DNA of 64,000 nucleotides from Sorghum bicolor (taxonomy: Eukaryota > Streptophyta > Magnoliopsida > Poales > Poaceae). The DNA lies in the NCBI RefSeq assembly GCF_000003195.3, contig NC_012872.2, positions 22,344,066 through 22,408,065 of the forward strand, written 5' to 3'. Under the pieces are notes generated by a model. The model was given only the letters and a program-made list of their open reading frames with translations. It was not told the DNA's origin and made no database searches. Of this stretch, positions 21,415-33,574 are shown one piece after another. The position numbers and the translations under genes were made by a program. Position 1 is the first letter of the stretch, and each line of letters starts with the position of its first letter.

Positions 21415-24400
21415 ATGTCGACTTCTAAGTTTGAACAAGAGAACGTCATACCCGTGACGGAAGCCAACCTCAAGGATGAGCAGAAGCAAGCTATTGCTAA
21501 AGCTATGGAGGATTACAAGCAGCAATGCCTAAGGTCTTTTAGCATGAACAGGAGCGGCGAGGTGATCCAGAAGGATGCACTGCCGGCACCTCGGCAGGTT
21601 ACTTTTGAGGCCAATCCTGGCAAACATCAAGAGATGGTTGACAGCGCCATCAACCGTGCTTTGATCAACCAAGCTGGTGTGCTGTCTAATACGGTTTTCA
21701 ATGCCGTGGCAAGAACTTTCAAGGAAGGACAAATACCACCAGATTATGTGGGCCCCTCTCATCATCAGCCAGGATCACCGGTGGTTACAGCTCCACCAGC
21801 TGCTACAGCCGCTGCGGGAATATAGACTACCGTTCCTCCAAGTACGTTGGGAGTCACTAATGCACAATCTACGCCGATGACAACCAATCCACAGACTTCA
21901 GATGGGCAGATTAAACTTGCTACAGATCTGTTGGCATCGGCAATGTCAGGATTGACTCCTCCTCCTAACTGGTGGGGTTATGGTATGCCTCCAGAGTTAA
22001 CGCTGGGTACATCGTAGACAACTGATATGAGAGGCAAGACTCCTATGGCATCGGCACCTCCCAATATGCCGATGAACCAGAGTCCCCAGTATACTACAAC
22101 TACTACTGCAAGACCCTACACTGGGAATTCTCAAGCTCCAATGTTCCAGATGCCTAACGCATCGGCAGACTCAATGCTGGTGCAACAGAGGTCTTTGACT
22201 CAACCAGGGTATGTCAATTCGATGATGATACCCAATTATCAGTCATCGGCAGGACCTATGCCGATGAATGCTAATAATGGATGGCTTGGACAGCAAGTCT
22301 TTCCGCAAACGTCCCAACAGAATCATCAAGCTACCGGGTTTCAGCAAGGACAGATCTATCCCGGGTTCCAAAATCAGGGGATTCCCAACCAGCCAATGAA
22401 TCTCGGACAGCAGATTGGCGGGCAACAGCTTGGTGGTCCCCAGATTGGAGGCCAAATGATTAATCCAATGTTTCATACAGATTGTGCGCCGCACAGACAC
22501 GTGGAAGCTTACCAGCAGGCGCCGGATCCGCAGCCACCTCATCGGCAAGATGCCGATGCTTATTGGGCCGATAAGATTGCTGAAGTAATGAAAGACCAAT
22601 TTGGGATAAAACCCAAAGTCAACACTTACTCTTATCGGACACCGTATCCTCCCGCATATGATTTGATCCCGCTTCCACATCGGTACAAGGTGCCGGATTT
22701 TACTAAGTTTTCTGGACAGGATGACACGTGAACCATGGAGCACGTCAACAGGTTCATCATCCAATGCGGGGAAGCTGGTAACAGGGATGAGTTAAGGGTT
22801 CGTTTATTCTCATCGTCATTGTCGGGATCGGCTTTCACTTGGTTTATATCATTACCTCCCAACTCAGTGATTACCTGGGCCGATCTGGAGAAACAATTCC
22901 ACAAGTACTTTTGTGGAGTCCATGAAAAGAAGATCACCGATTTGGTCAAGCTAAGGCAACGCAATGATGAATCAGTTGAAAGTTTTGTGCAGAGAATACG
23001 GGAGGTCAAGAACAAATGCTATAGCCTGGTTCTGGATGATCGGCAGCTAGCCGATTTGGCTTTTCAGGGTTTGTTGCCACACATCAGGGACAAATATGCA
23101 TCTCTTGAGTTTGAAAGCTTAAGTCTTCTGGTGCAGAGGATCTCTGATCAAGACATCAAGCCGTTTGAACCCAAGAGAGCATGGAATAAGAAGGTATCAT
23201 TCGTGGATGAAGCAGCAAGCTCAGACTCTGATGAAGAACCGGTCATCGGCTTGGCAGAGTGGGTAAAAAATAAGAAGCCGATGTCTTGTCCTTTTGGACA
23301 TAAAGAACCAGAGAAGTTCGCGTTTGACACCGCTAAGGCCGATAGGATATTTGACTTTCTACTTCAGGAAGGTCAGATCAAGCTGTCCCCTAATCATGTG
23401 ATCCCATCGGCTGAAGAATTAAAAAGGATGAAATATTAAAAATGGCACAATGCAACTTCTCATGACACCAATGAGTGCAAGGTTTTCAGACAGCAGCTGC
23501 AATCGGCTATAGAATCTGGAAGAATCAAGTTTGACAGTTCCTAGACCCAGAAGCCGATGAAGATTGATCAACATCCTTTCCCAACGAACATGTTGGATGC
23601 TAAGGGAAAGGCCAAGGTCCTAACGTCGGAAGCAGCTGAAAGAAGTGCATCGGTGGATCCTCAGCATCAGGTCACTACTGCTGATGCCAAAGGGAAAGGC
23701 TTAATCCAAGAGGGAGATAACTCAGGAAGGCCTCCCCGATCTGGTATTGTGATAACTCACAGGAGGCCTCGGGAGACTTGGCAGCAATGTGAAGATCGGT
23801 ACCGGCGTCAGCAAGAGGATTATCGTCGGGAAGAGGAAAGACGTCGTCAAGAATGGAATCGGCACAGGGATCACTGGAATTGCCCGTTCTTCATCCATTG
23901 TTGGGAGGAAAATATCAAACTTCCCACTATCAGAGATTGTCCCGAGTGCAACGGCTATGATCGACATGATAGATCCGGTCGGCGCTATTACGACGACAAT
24001 CAGCGATATAATGGGCCGATCAGAGGAAGAGCGTCCGTTCACGATCGGCTGGGGGGCAGGCTCAGCATGCACGATAGGCTTGGCGATCGTGTTCAATATT
24101 TTCCCAGGAACCAGGAAGAACTTGAAGAGATGGGTAATGCTCAGGTTCCCGATGAGTTCATATTCTGCAGGGATGCCAATACTTATCGGGTAGAGTCAAG
24201 GGAAAATCATCGCCCGTCGGTAGGGCAGCAGCAACTTCCTCCCTAGTGTCCGGAGGGATTGACCAGGACTTAGAAGAGAAGACTGCAGCGCGAAAGGCGA
24301 GAAGGGTTGAGCAAGGGGGAGAGCTCTGGACAGTCTGGGGATCAGCAACGATCAGATCCTAAGGGGAGAAGTCCATCGGCAAATGTCAACATGGTATTTA

Positions 24401-25062
24401 TGTTGCCGATGGAGTTCCTTGCACCATCCAGTGATGATGAGGTGGAGTTTTCCAACCAAATAGCTCAGTTGGCTCTAGATCCGATGACAGCTGTCTTCGA
24501 GAAGCCCGCCGATGATGAAAGGCAGCACCTCAAGGCCCTATTTGTTAAACGAAAGGTGGATGGTCAGCCGATGACCAAGATTTTGGTTGATGGTGGAGCC
24601 GCTATTAATATCATGCCATATGCAGTGTATCGGAAGCTTGGGAAAGGCGATCATAATTTGACCAAGACCGATATGATGCTTAAAGACTTTGAAGGGAACG
24701 TGTCTCCGGTCAAGGGGGCGATATGCGCAGAGTTGACCATCGGCAGTAAAACCTTGCCGACGACCTTCTTTGTGATCAGTGGAAAGGGTGCTTACAACTT
24801 ACTGTTGGGAAGAGATTGGATTCATGCTAATTGTTGCATCCCTTCTACAATGCACCAATGCTTGGTCCAGTGGGTAGGTGACAAGATTGAAATTGTCCCA
24901 GGAGATTCTTCTTATGTCATTGCATCGGCAGAGGCAGACACCTATCAAAGGACTAGGTGTATTTTAGAAGAAATTTGGGAAAAGGATTTTCTCAAGTTTG
25001 CCGATTACGAGATTCCACCGATCCAAGCAGTCGGTTCTGATGAAGGGTTTTTTAATGGATAG
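21415..25062 (+). pseudogene. gag-protease of copy B, multiple stops
   Basis: ATG at 21415 (MSTSKFEQENVIPVTEANLKD). Domain order as in the other copies: N-terminal gag, P/Q/M-rich linker, capsid-like region (FTWFISLPPNSVITWADLEKQFHKYF near 22840-22910), a zinc-knuckle-like motif whose first Cys codon is mutated to a stop at 23437-23439, a basic segment, and protease VDGGAAINIMPYAVY at about 24590. Stops near 21823, 22015, 22729, 23437, 23542, 24244 and 24271. The protease part 24307-25062 is open. An extra T before TAATGG carries the frame past the family's usual gag-PR stop to a TAG at 25060-25062. Confidence 0.88.
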
Positions 25063-25571
25063 GTTCACCGATGATGGAAAGTTATCTAGTAGAAGTAGAT
25101 ATAGGTAGTGGTGATAAGCCTAGACCCACTTTTATTAGTGCTAAGTTAGATTCTGAGTGTAAGCAACAGTTAACCAATTTGTTAAAGGAATATAAAGATT
25201 GCTTTGCTTGGGATTATACTGAGATGCCTGGTTTGGACCAATCAATGGTTGAACATCGGTTGCCTATCAAGCCTGGATTTCGGCCACATCAGCAGCCAGC
25301 TCGCCGATGTAATCCTAATATTCTTCCTGATATCAAGGCCGAAATACCAAACTTATTGAAGCCAAATTTATTTGGCAGTGTCGGTATGCCAAGTGGATTT
25401 CCAATGTTGTTTCGGTCTATAAGAAGAACGGGAAGCTTCGGGTCTGCATTGATTTCAGGAATCTCAATAAAGCTACACCGATGGATGGGTACCCAATGCC
25501 AGTTGCCGATCTGCTAGTCGACGCTGCGGCTGGGCATCGGATTATTAGCTTTATGGATGGCAATGCAGGAT
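25055..25571 (+). pseudogene. RT of copy B, N-terminal part, broken
   Basis: ATG at 25055 corresponds to the MDRF start of the second frame. A deletion of roughly 28 bases after GATGGAAAGTTA, compared with A, C and D, shifts the frame, which resumes as YLVEVDIGSGDKPRPTFISAKLD. A second frameshift falls near 25345. RT motifs up to FMDGNAG are readable; copy C then interrupts at AGGAT (25567-25571). The rest of the gene resumes at 37955. Confidence 0.85.
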
Positions 25572-26260
25572 TGTTGATGCAAAACTGATCTGCAAACACA
25601 AAGGGCTAATACCCGATTCAAACGTTAAGGCGTGCCAGCCGATTTGACCTTACTATCGGCAAAGGTGATAACTCGAATACTTTAGTCCTGACAACAGCGA
25701 TGCGCCCGGATGTCACGGCTAAGAGGTACTCACGCGGAACTTGAGAACACGCCGAGCTTAAGTCGACGAATTCCTAAGAACTCGTAATAAAAAGAAAAAA
25801 AGTATGACGAAGTCGTCGAAAAGTAGATGCTGGAATATGAGTAAAAACGTGTATTTGATTGATTTCTTGATTGATTATTACAAGGCCCTAGGGTTTATAT
25901 TTATACCCTGCTCAAAGAGCTACAACCAGACACGATTAGAATTCGAATTCCAAATTACACGGAATCCGTATACAAAACGATGCAAATAATTAAGGAAATA
26001 ACAAAACTATCCTTCGTGACAAACCGAAACTCCTCCACATGACAACTGGCAGCTTCCGGACTCCTCCTTTGCATCATCGGCAATCCCTTTGCCGTAGTCA
26101 TCGGCAGACTTTCTTATCTAGCCATCGGCACCATATTACTGCCTATGGACTTAGTTACATTCAACCTCTCCCTCATCGGCAACCATCCTCATCGGCAACC
26201 CGCATCGTACTGCCACCTTATCCTGCCATCCTAGACACGTGCCCAAAAACGGTGTCAACA
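25572..26260 (-). repeat. 3' LTR of copy C (689 bp)
   Basis: TGTTGATGC to GGTGTCAACA on the plus strand. The TATA box (minus strand TATAAAT) is at 25905-25899. The 61-codon open frame inside it is repeated identically in the other LTR and has no gene features. Confidence 0.93.
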
Positions 26261-26275
26261 CATGCCCCCCAGTTT
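26261..26275 (-). other. Polypurine tract of copy C
   Basis: On the minus strand AAACTGGGGGGCATG abuts the 3' LTR, equivalent to the tracts of A, B and E. Confidence 0.8.
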
Positions 26276-26742
26276 CGGAGTATAAAACTATTAATGCTCC
26301 GAAATTCTCTGCAGTAACGATGCCTTCTCCGCAATTAATGCTCCTAATCTGGTAACCGACAACCTCAATCTGGACAACTCTGATCCTAATCCTCCGCAGA
26401 TTCCTCGAAATCCCCAACTTCCTAAACGGGCATTTTTCTCAGTCGTACATCGGCAACAATACCGTTACAAAGATCTGCCGATGCTCTGACCAGGATATTC
26501 GCAAAAACGGTTACTTCCCCCCTATCCGCCCATCGGCAAGATGACCGTTATAGAATATCGCCGATGGACCGACCAGGAGATCTCGCACAGTAAAATATCT
26601 TCAGATAATGACCGCTTCCCATCAAATCACCTGCAGAATCCCTGGATTACCGTGCGAACAGTTACCATATCCACCTGAGTACCCTCGGGTTTCTCGGATG
26701 CGGCAAAGAGATAAGTCGGATTTGCCCTTGCCCATCTTGTCC
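26276..26742 (+). promoter_or_regulatory. Upstream region of the antisense gene, copy C, with duplicated module
   Basis: About 470 bases between PPT and TATA box, with no supported ORF. Two related modules with GCCGATG...GACCAGG landmarks start near 26477 and 26560, about 83 bases apart. Copies A and E have one such module and copy B has two. This is the region expected to hold upstream control elements of the antisense gene. Confidence 0.5.
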
Positions 26743-26750
26743 TATAAATA
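26743..26750 (+). promoter_or_regulatory. TATA box of the antisense gene, copy C
   Basis: TATAAATA, 150 bases before the first in-frame ATG at 26900. Conserved in position and context in E (2415-2408) and A (58745-58738), and mutated to CTAAAAATAG in B. Confidence 0.65.
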
Positions 26751-26899
26751 GTTCCTTCTTGGGTACTCCTTCCCCATCACACCATTCTACTACCCAACTT
26801 TACTTTTCCAGCGGCGGCGCTATTTACAACCTTCAAGACCTCCGACAAGCACTTCTCTTCATCAACTCCGGTGCCCTCCAACGTCCTCTTCACGACAAG

Positions 26900-29800
26900 A
26901 TGGCCATTGGCTTCGTCGTCCCTAAGGTCAGATCTCCATCTCATCTTCTGTATTTTTTTTATTCCTGTTCATCCGCGATTCATCTTACTGAATATTCTCC
27001 TTTTCCTTTTTCTTTGTATTTTTATTCCCCCAAAATCACTAGGAGTTGTCCAATAAAATTGTCATCCCCACCGATCAACCACACCTTCAATGTCTCGGCC
27101 CTCTAGGGGATTCAAATCCAACCAACCTTATTAACGCAGAAACCAATAGGATCCCCTTTAGAGCTGAAAACTTTTCTTTAGATCTGTGGAAAGACACTTT
27201 TCGCTCTTGGCCCAGCCCTACCGTAGGGTGGAAAGACTGGTTCTTGAGGGTCAGCAATTCTTATGAAGTCCAGTGGGGTGAAAGGAAGCTAGCCCAATGC
27301 ATTAGGCTATCCATTGCCGATATGCACAGGAACGAGTCACTGCTGATAGCTGCGTCCTACTTTTGGTCAGACACCCTCAATGCTTTTGTTTTTGGCCACG
27401 GCCCTGCTTCTCCTACCCTTGCCAATGTAGCCATGCTCACTGGGCTAGATATATCTTCTGCCGATAGCACCCACATTTTTAATGCTGCCTCCAGTGCCAA
27501 AGTGGAGACTCGCGCTATCGGCGGTTGGTCAGGGTACATTCAGAAGTACCGCGGGAGAGGGCCTGTCACCATAAAGGAGCAAACCACCTTTCTGAACATG
27601 TGGCTGGACAAGTTTGTATTCTGTGGTCGATCGGCAGGACCGACTTCCGTCTATCTATCGGCAGCAGAGAGACTGGCTAACGGTGGCCAATTTCCTCTCG
27701 GCCGATACTTGCTAGGCGCTGTTTACCACCTTCTCCATCAGGTAGCCCAGAAACTCCTGCTTGGCCAATCCATCGGCAACTTGGGAGGCCCCTGGTGGTT
27801 TATTAATATGTGGCTCAATCTGCACCTGCATAAGCGCCTTGATTTCAACTTGTTCTCACAGCACTTCCCAAGAGATATAGCCGAAAATCATGTGTTGGGT
27901 GAAGAGGAATCGGCAACGCGTGCCCCCTTGAACTTTGGCGAAGCCGTCATAGTCCTACCTGGTTCAGGGAGTAATCCAGATCAAATTGGCCGATTCTTCG
28001 AGACTCTGTATGAGGGTTTGGCCAGGGATGAACGACCATGGTTGGCTTATGATGACCCAGATAGCATGCTCCCTCTGACCTTCAATCCATTTGATGAAGC
28101 TCTCGACAGGGATAATGAGGCGATGATGGCAATTGTGACTCCCAGAGCCATTCCAGTGAATTTTTTCGGTAGCACAAAAACTTCTCCCCAGACTTACAAA
28201 TTTTACAATCCATCGGCATTAGCTCTCCAGTTAGCTTTCGGCCAGTTGCCGATTGCACTTCCTTATGCCGATGTGATAAAACCCAGAGAAACCATCAACA
28301 ACCTTCTTGAGTGGACTCGAGTAGCCCAACTACCACCAAACGCCGATGTAGATGTAGATCTGTCAGAATGGGTTCCGGCTGCTTTTATCACTCAGGCATA
28401 CAAGCTATGGTGGGCAGAATGGAAAGAGCATCTATTCTGTAGATCAGCACTTTCATACCGCAGCATGATTGACCCCGAATACGAAGTTCCCGATGACACT
28501 GTAAGTAACTCAAACCAACGTTTCATTTTCTCACTATTACTTCCATCGGCAGCTTACCCTTGTATTCCTTTTGCAGGCTGACAATATTCCTCCATCGGTT
28601 AGCAGGAGTGGCAAGCCGATCGGCTTGTTTCCATCAGGCCCGATTTCCTCAATCGGCCACAATGCTCCCACTCTGGCTTCCATCGTGCATCGGGGTGTGC
28701 GCCTTAGGAAAGTTACAACCAGGAGAACCCAGACATCACCAACGGTAGCTGCTCCCACTCTGGCGCGGGCTTTCAAGGCAATTTGTCAAATCTTTATCTT
28801 TTACGCTGACTATCTTTATATCGGTTGTATTTATACTTATAAACCCTTGTTCGTTATTGCAGCAAACCAGTGCATCGGCAAAGGTCACACGTCAAGGTGC
28901 CGATGCCACCCAGTCCAGCCAGCCAAAGAGGAAGGGTACCACGGGTGCTAAGACTGGAACAAAGCGCCAGAAGGTAGCAACTCCCCCTCCTCCTCCGGTA
29001 TCTCCAATTCCGGTGGAGTCTTCTCCTTCTTCTCCAGAAGCCCAGCCACAGCAAGCACCATCTCCCCCACCTATGCAGGAAGCACCACAGATAGAAGAAC
29101 CCCAATAGGAAGGATCTCAAACAGAAGGTACATCAGCTGACACGGGTGAACAAACAACTGGCCCGGTGGGCCCAATTATACCATCGGCAGTTCTCCCGAT
29201 TCAGACAATTGTTATCCCTCCTCCAGGTAACATACTTTAACAATATCGCTACCGATGAACTTATTCTTATTTAGTCTCATAACCTTTCTTGTCTTCTTTC
29301 AGTCGATATCGTCCCATCGGCAACCTTAGCCGATCAACCTGTAGTTCCATCGGCATCTTTGGCCGGTCAGCCCGCAGCTCCGTCAGCACCTCCCAGTCCA
29401 AGGCAAGAGATCGCCTTGAAGCAAGTAAGTCACTGTTTACCGCCAGCATTATTTGCCGATTCTCTAAGTATGGGCTAATTTTGCTTTCCCTCCCAGGAAC
29501 AAGATTCTCCCGATAGCCTGTTCTCCTTCGCCATCGATTTCTCTGAAGAAGAAGGTGAAGAAGCAAGCACTTCTCAGTCGGTCGGCATCACATCGGCAGA
29601 GGTCAGGGTCAGGCTGGAAGAATTGTCAGCTCTCCTTCACCAGGACACAGCGCAATTGGTTGATGATTCCGACCCTACCAAGACCCTGTTCAGAACTCTC
29701 AGAGGCCAAGTCCCAGCCGACGTTGAACAAATCCTGTTCCAAGCCGCTCATCTGGAGAGTCGCCAGCTGCAGTACCAAAGAGCTTCTCGGCGGCTTGCCG

Positions 29801-30192
29801 ATAGAGCCGCTCAGACTCAACTCTCCGATGAAATGAGGAAAGAAAAGCTTTTGACCGATGAGAAGCACAAGAACATTGGCATCCTGAGATCTTCTGGAGA
29901 CGCGCTGAAGCAGAAGTTATCCGATCTATCGGCACGAAAAGAGTCCCTATTGGGCGAGCTTAAGGAAGTAGAGAACTTTCTGTCCCAAGCCCAACAGGAA
30001 GAGAGCCAATTGCCAGAGACCATCAGGCTTCTTGAGCGCGAGCGAAATGCTCATGGTCGCAAAGCACTCCAACTGAAGAAGAAGCTGAAGCCGATAGAAG
30101 GTTCTGCTGATGATGACATCAAGGAGATAGAAGCAGCCAACCAAATTCGGCTACGCGCTATATCGGCAATCCAGATGCTGCTTAACACATAG
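26900..30192 (+). CDS. Antisense extra gene of copy C: plant-mobile-domain-like protein, six exons, one nonsense codon
   Basis: Exons 26900-26926, 27043-28500, 28577-28777, 28863-29226, 29303-29424 and 29497-30192. All five introns begin GT (GC at 28778) and end AG, are 72-116 bases long, and keep the frame through 955 codons to TAG 30190-30192. The only lesion I find is TAG at 29106-29108 (codon 644). Exon 2 (486 codons) carries a globular domain I read as plant mobile domain-like: RSWPSPTVGWKDWFLRV, SLLIAASYFWSDTLNAFVFGHGPASPTL, FLNMWLDKFVFCGRS, GGPWWFINMWLNLHLHKR, YNPSALALQLAFGQLP. Exon 4 has basic patches (PKRK, TKRQK; a possible nuclear signal) and a proline-rich tract. Exon 6 is a long coiled coil (SALLHQD to the end AIQMLLNT). 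It is convergent with pol, about 150 bases apart. Antisense extra ORFs are known in the Tat lineage; the cell role is unknown. The splice sites are predicted, and only the first in-frame ATG supports the start. Confidence 0.8.
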
Positions 30193-30245
30193 AGTTTCCA
30201 TCGTCATTGTATCTGTGCTTTCCTGCTTCCTCAGCTTTTAGTCTA

Positions 30246-30335
30246 GCCGATAGGACTGTTATCGGCGCCTAAACTTTTGAAACACCAAGTCTTGTCCCCA
30301 AGCATTTGGATCCAGCCGATAGGAGTGTTATCGGC
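30246..30335. repeat. Two stem-loops between pol and antisense gene, copy C
   Basis: Two hairpins, 30246-30266 and 30315-30335, each with perfect 7 bp arms GCCGATA/TATCGGC around a 7-base loop. They lie in the 3' flanks of two convergent genes and recur in copies B and A at the same place, so they may serve RNA 3' ends. No function is demonstrated. Confidence 0.7.
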
Positions 30336-30360
30336 ACCTAAACTTCTATGCATCGACCCA

Positions 30361-33300
30361 TATACTGGGGTAGTACTTATTTAAATATTTGTCGTTTAAT
30401 GCTCTGGTTAATTCAATTCCTTTGAGGGTTTCTAGAATGTAGGCATTACCAGGAGCCGATCGACTTATCCGATAAGGACCCTCCCAATTAGGAGACCACT
30501 TTCCAAACTTTGAGCTTTTGGTCCCAACTGGTAAAATTAATTTCCATACCAAATCCCCATCGGCAAACTCTTTAGCCTTCACCTTCTTATCGTACCATCT
30601 AGCAACTCTTTTCTTATTCTCTTCTATAGTCATTAAAGCTTTTAACCGATGCCCTGCTAGATCGTCCAATTCATCGGTCATCAAAGTGGCATAACCATCG
30701 GAAGTTAATTGATCTTGAAAAGATAATCGCCTAGATCCAGCCTTAATTTCCCAAGGCAACACTGCATCATGTCCATACACCAATTGATAGGGTGATACCT
30801 TGGTCGATCCATGTCAAGCCATCCGATAAGACCACAATGCTTCATTTAATAATGTATGCCACCGCTTAGGATTTTCTTCAATCTTCCGTTTAATAAGCTT
30901 GATAATTCCTTTGTTAGACGCTTCGGCCTGCCCATTGGCTCGAGCATAATAAGGAGAAGAATTCAACACTTTAATTCCCACACCGATTGCGAATTCATCG
31001 AACTCCCCCGATGTGAACATGGTGCCCTGATCGGTAGTAATCGTTTGGGGAATCCCAAATCGGTAAATAATATGCTCCTTCACAAAATCAATCATATTGG
31101 CCGATGTGACTTTCTTCAAAGGAATAGCTTCAACCCATTTAGTGAAATAGTCAGTGGCAACTAGAATGAACTTATGCCCTTTGCTAGATGGTGGATAAAT
31201 CTGGCCGATCAGATCGATGGCCCATCCCCGGAACGGCCAAGGCTTTATTATAGGATTCATAGCCGATGCGGGTACTCTCTGGATATTACCAAACTTTTGA
31301 CAACCTTGACATCCCTTGAAATATTTAAAACAATCTTCAAGTATGGTTGGCCAAAAATATCCATTCCTTCGAATCATCCACTTCATCTTAAAAGCTGACT
31401 GATGCGCTCCACACACTCCCTCATGGATTTCCCCCATCAAACTTCTGGCTTCATCATCACCCAAGCATCAGAGAAGAATTCCGTCGATAGTTCGATAATA
31501 CAATTCATTTTCGAGGAGCACATACTTGGTTGCCTGAAATCGAACCCGTCTTTCAACTTTTTTGGATGGATCTTTTAGATAATCAATAATTTCTTTCCTC
31601 CAATCATCGGCACCGACTACCGATGTCGCATTAATCATTGGCTGATATCCCGAGGCATGCTGAGCTAACCGATTAGCGTCTTCATTATGCAATCGGGGAA
31701 CATGCTCTAGTCGGAAGTCCTTGAATTCCTTTAACAGTTGCATACTTCTTTCGAAATACGTTATGAGAACTTCACTTCGGCATTCATAGCTTCCGGCCAA
31801 TTGATTTATAACCAACATAGAATCCCCGAATATTTCAACAGCATCAGCACGAACTTCTCTCAGCAACTCCAATCCCTTGATCAGAGCTTGATACTCAGCC
31901 TGATTATTTGTCGATGTGGCAACAATCGGCAAGGAAAACTCATACTTCCTCCCCTTAGGGGAAACTAATACAATGCCGATTCCTGCCCCCCGGTAGATCC
32001 ATCAAAGAAGAGCGTCTAGGGTACAATTTCCAAGGTTTCCACTAGACCGCAATGCTGAGTCATAAAATCGGCCATAATCTGCCCTTTGACTGCCTTAGCC
32101 GATTCGTAACGCAAATCGAACTCCGACAGCGCTAAAATCCATTTACCGATCCTACCACTCATAATCGGCATAGATAGCATGTATCGGACCACGTCATCTT
32201 TGCAAACGACAGTGCATTCGGCCGATAACAGGTAATGTCTCAGCTTGATACATGAAAAATATAAGCATAAGCATAGTTTCTCAATGGCCGAATACCTGGT
32301 TTCAGCATCAATCAACCTCCTACTCAAATAATAAATTACCCTTTCATTCCCTTCAAATTCTTGAACTAAAGCTGAACCGATAACCGATCCATCGGTAGAT
32401 AAATACAATCTGAAGGGCTTCCCTTGTTGAGGTGGAACTAGAACTGGAGGATTTACTAGATACTTCTTGATTTCATCCAGAGCCAACTGCTGTTCTTCTC
32501 CCCAAATAAACTCTTGATTGGCTTTCAATTTAAGAAGAGGACTGAAAGCACGAATCCTACCAGACAAATTCGATACAAATCTTCTGATAAAATTTACCTT
32601 GCCGATCAAGGATTGGAGCTCGGTTTTGTTGGTAGGGGCCACTATTTTATTGATGGCATCAATAGATCTTCGACTAATTTCAATACCCCTCTGATGTACC
32701 ATGAAACCAAGAAACTGCCTTGCCGATACACCAAATGCACACTTGTTGGGATTCATCTTCAATCCATGCTTCCATGTGCACTCTAACACTTTTTGTAAAT
32801 CGGCAAGATGCTTTGAGAAATCTCCAAAATTAACCACCACATCATCAATATAAATCTCTACGAGCTTGCCGATGAACTCATGAAATGTAAAATTCATAGC
32901 CCTTTGATAAGTAGCACCAGCATTCTTCAACCCAAAAGTCATGACTATCCATTCAAATAGCCCAACATGACCAGGACACCTGAATGCGGTTTTCGGAATA
33001 TCCTCCTCTGCCATGAATATTTGATTGTAACCTGCATTACCATCCATGAAGCTGATGACCCGATGGCCAGCCGCAACATCAACCAGTAGATCGGCGACAG
33101 GCATTGGGTATCCATCCATCGGCGTAGCTTTATTGAGATTCCTGAAATCAATGCACACCCAAAGCTTCCCGTTCTTCTTGTAAACCGGAACAACATTGGA
33201 AATCCATTCGGCATACCGACACTGCCGAATAAACTTAGCTTCAATAAGTTTAGTGATTTCGGCCTTAATATCAGGTAGAATGTTAGGATTACATCGGCGG

Positions 33301-33572
33301 GCTGGTTGCTGATGTGGCCGAAATCCAGACTTGATGGGTAACCGATGTTCAACAATTGATCGGTCTAAACCAGGCATCTCTGTATAATCCCAAGCAAAGC
33401 AATCTTTATATTCCTTTAACAAACTAGTCAATTGTCGCTTACACTCATGATCTAATTTAGCACTAATAAAAGTAGGCCTAGGCTTATCACCACTACCTAT
33501 ATCTACTTCTACCAAATCGTCGGCCGATGTGAATCCCTGGCCTAATTTTCCATCATCGGCGAATCTATCCAT
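30361..33572 (-). pseudogene. RT-RNase H-aRNase H-integrase of copy C, few lesions
   Basis: Second long frame, ATG 33572 (MDRFADDGKLGQGF), overlapping the gag-PR stop by one base. RT: HRLPIKSGFRPHQQPARRC, VPVYKKNGKLWVCIDFRNLNKATP, FMDGNAGYNQ, FRCPGHVGLFEWIVMTFGLKNAGATYQRAMN, catalytic YIDDVVV. RNase H follows with YLSTDGSVIGSAL. The second RNase H has FFDGST, NQAEYQALIKG, FGDSMLVINQL and NEDANRLAQHA. Integrase has HQSAFKMKWMIRRN, GCQGCQKFG, TDYFTKWVEA, TDQGTMFTS and ANGQAEASNKGI, and ends KYYPSIWVDA. Lesions: TAG at 32016-32018 (TGG changed), a small deletion near 31990 that shifts the frame, TGA at 31468-31470 (CGA changed) and TGA at 30814-30816. Otherwise collinear; the ORF 32016-33572 spans RT and the first RNase H whole. 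Confidence 0.9.
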
Positions 33573-33574
33573 TA
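33570..33574 (-). other. TAATG overlap joining gag-protease and RT frames, copy C
   Basis: The gag-PR frame ends TTT TAA and the RT frame begins ATG GAT AGG, sharing one A. The same TTTTAATGGATAGG arrangement is in copy D (63041-63045). In B it is altered by an extra T and in A by a base insertion. This puts RT in the -1 frame relative to gag-PR. Confidence 0.75.

Noticed and set aside
25804..25989. 61-codon ORF in the copy C LTR, repeated identically at 37498-37683
   Set aside because: It is repeated only because the two LTRs are direct repeats. It overlaps the LTR TATA box on the other strand and has no domain, so it is not a gene.
27046..28581. A free-standing host gene for a plant mobile domain protein
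   Set aside because: It lies inside the LTRs and TSD of copy C, and three further copies lie at the same position in A, B and E, so it belongs to the transposon.
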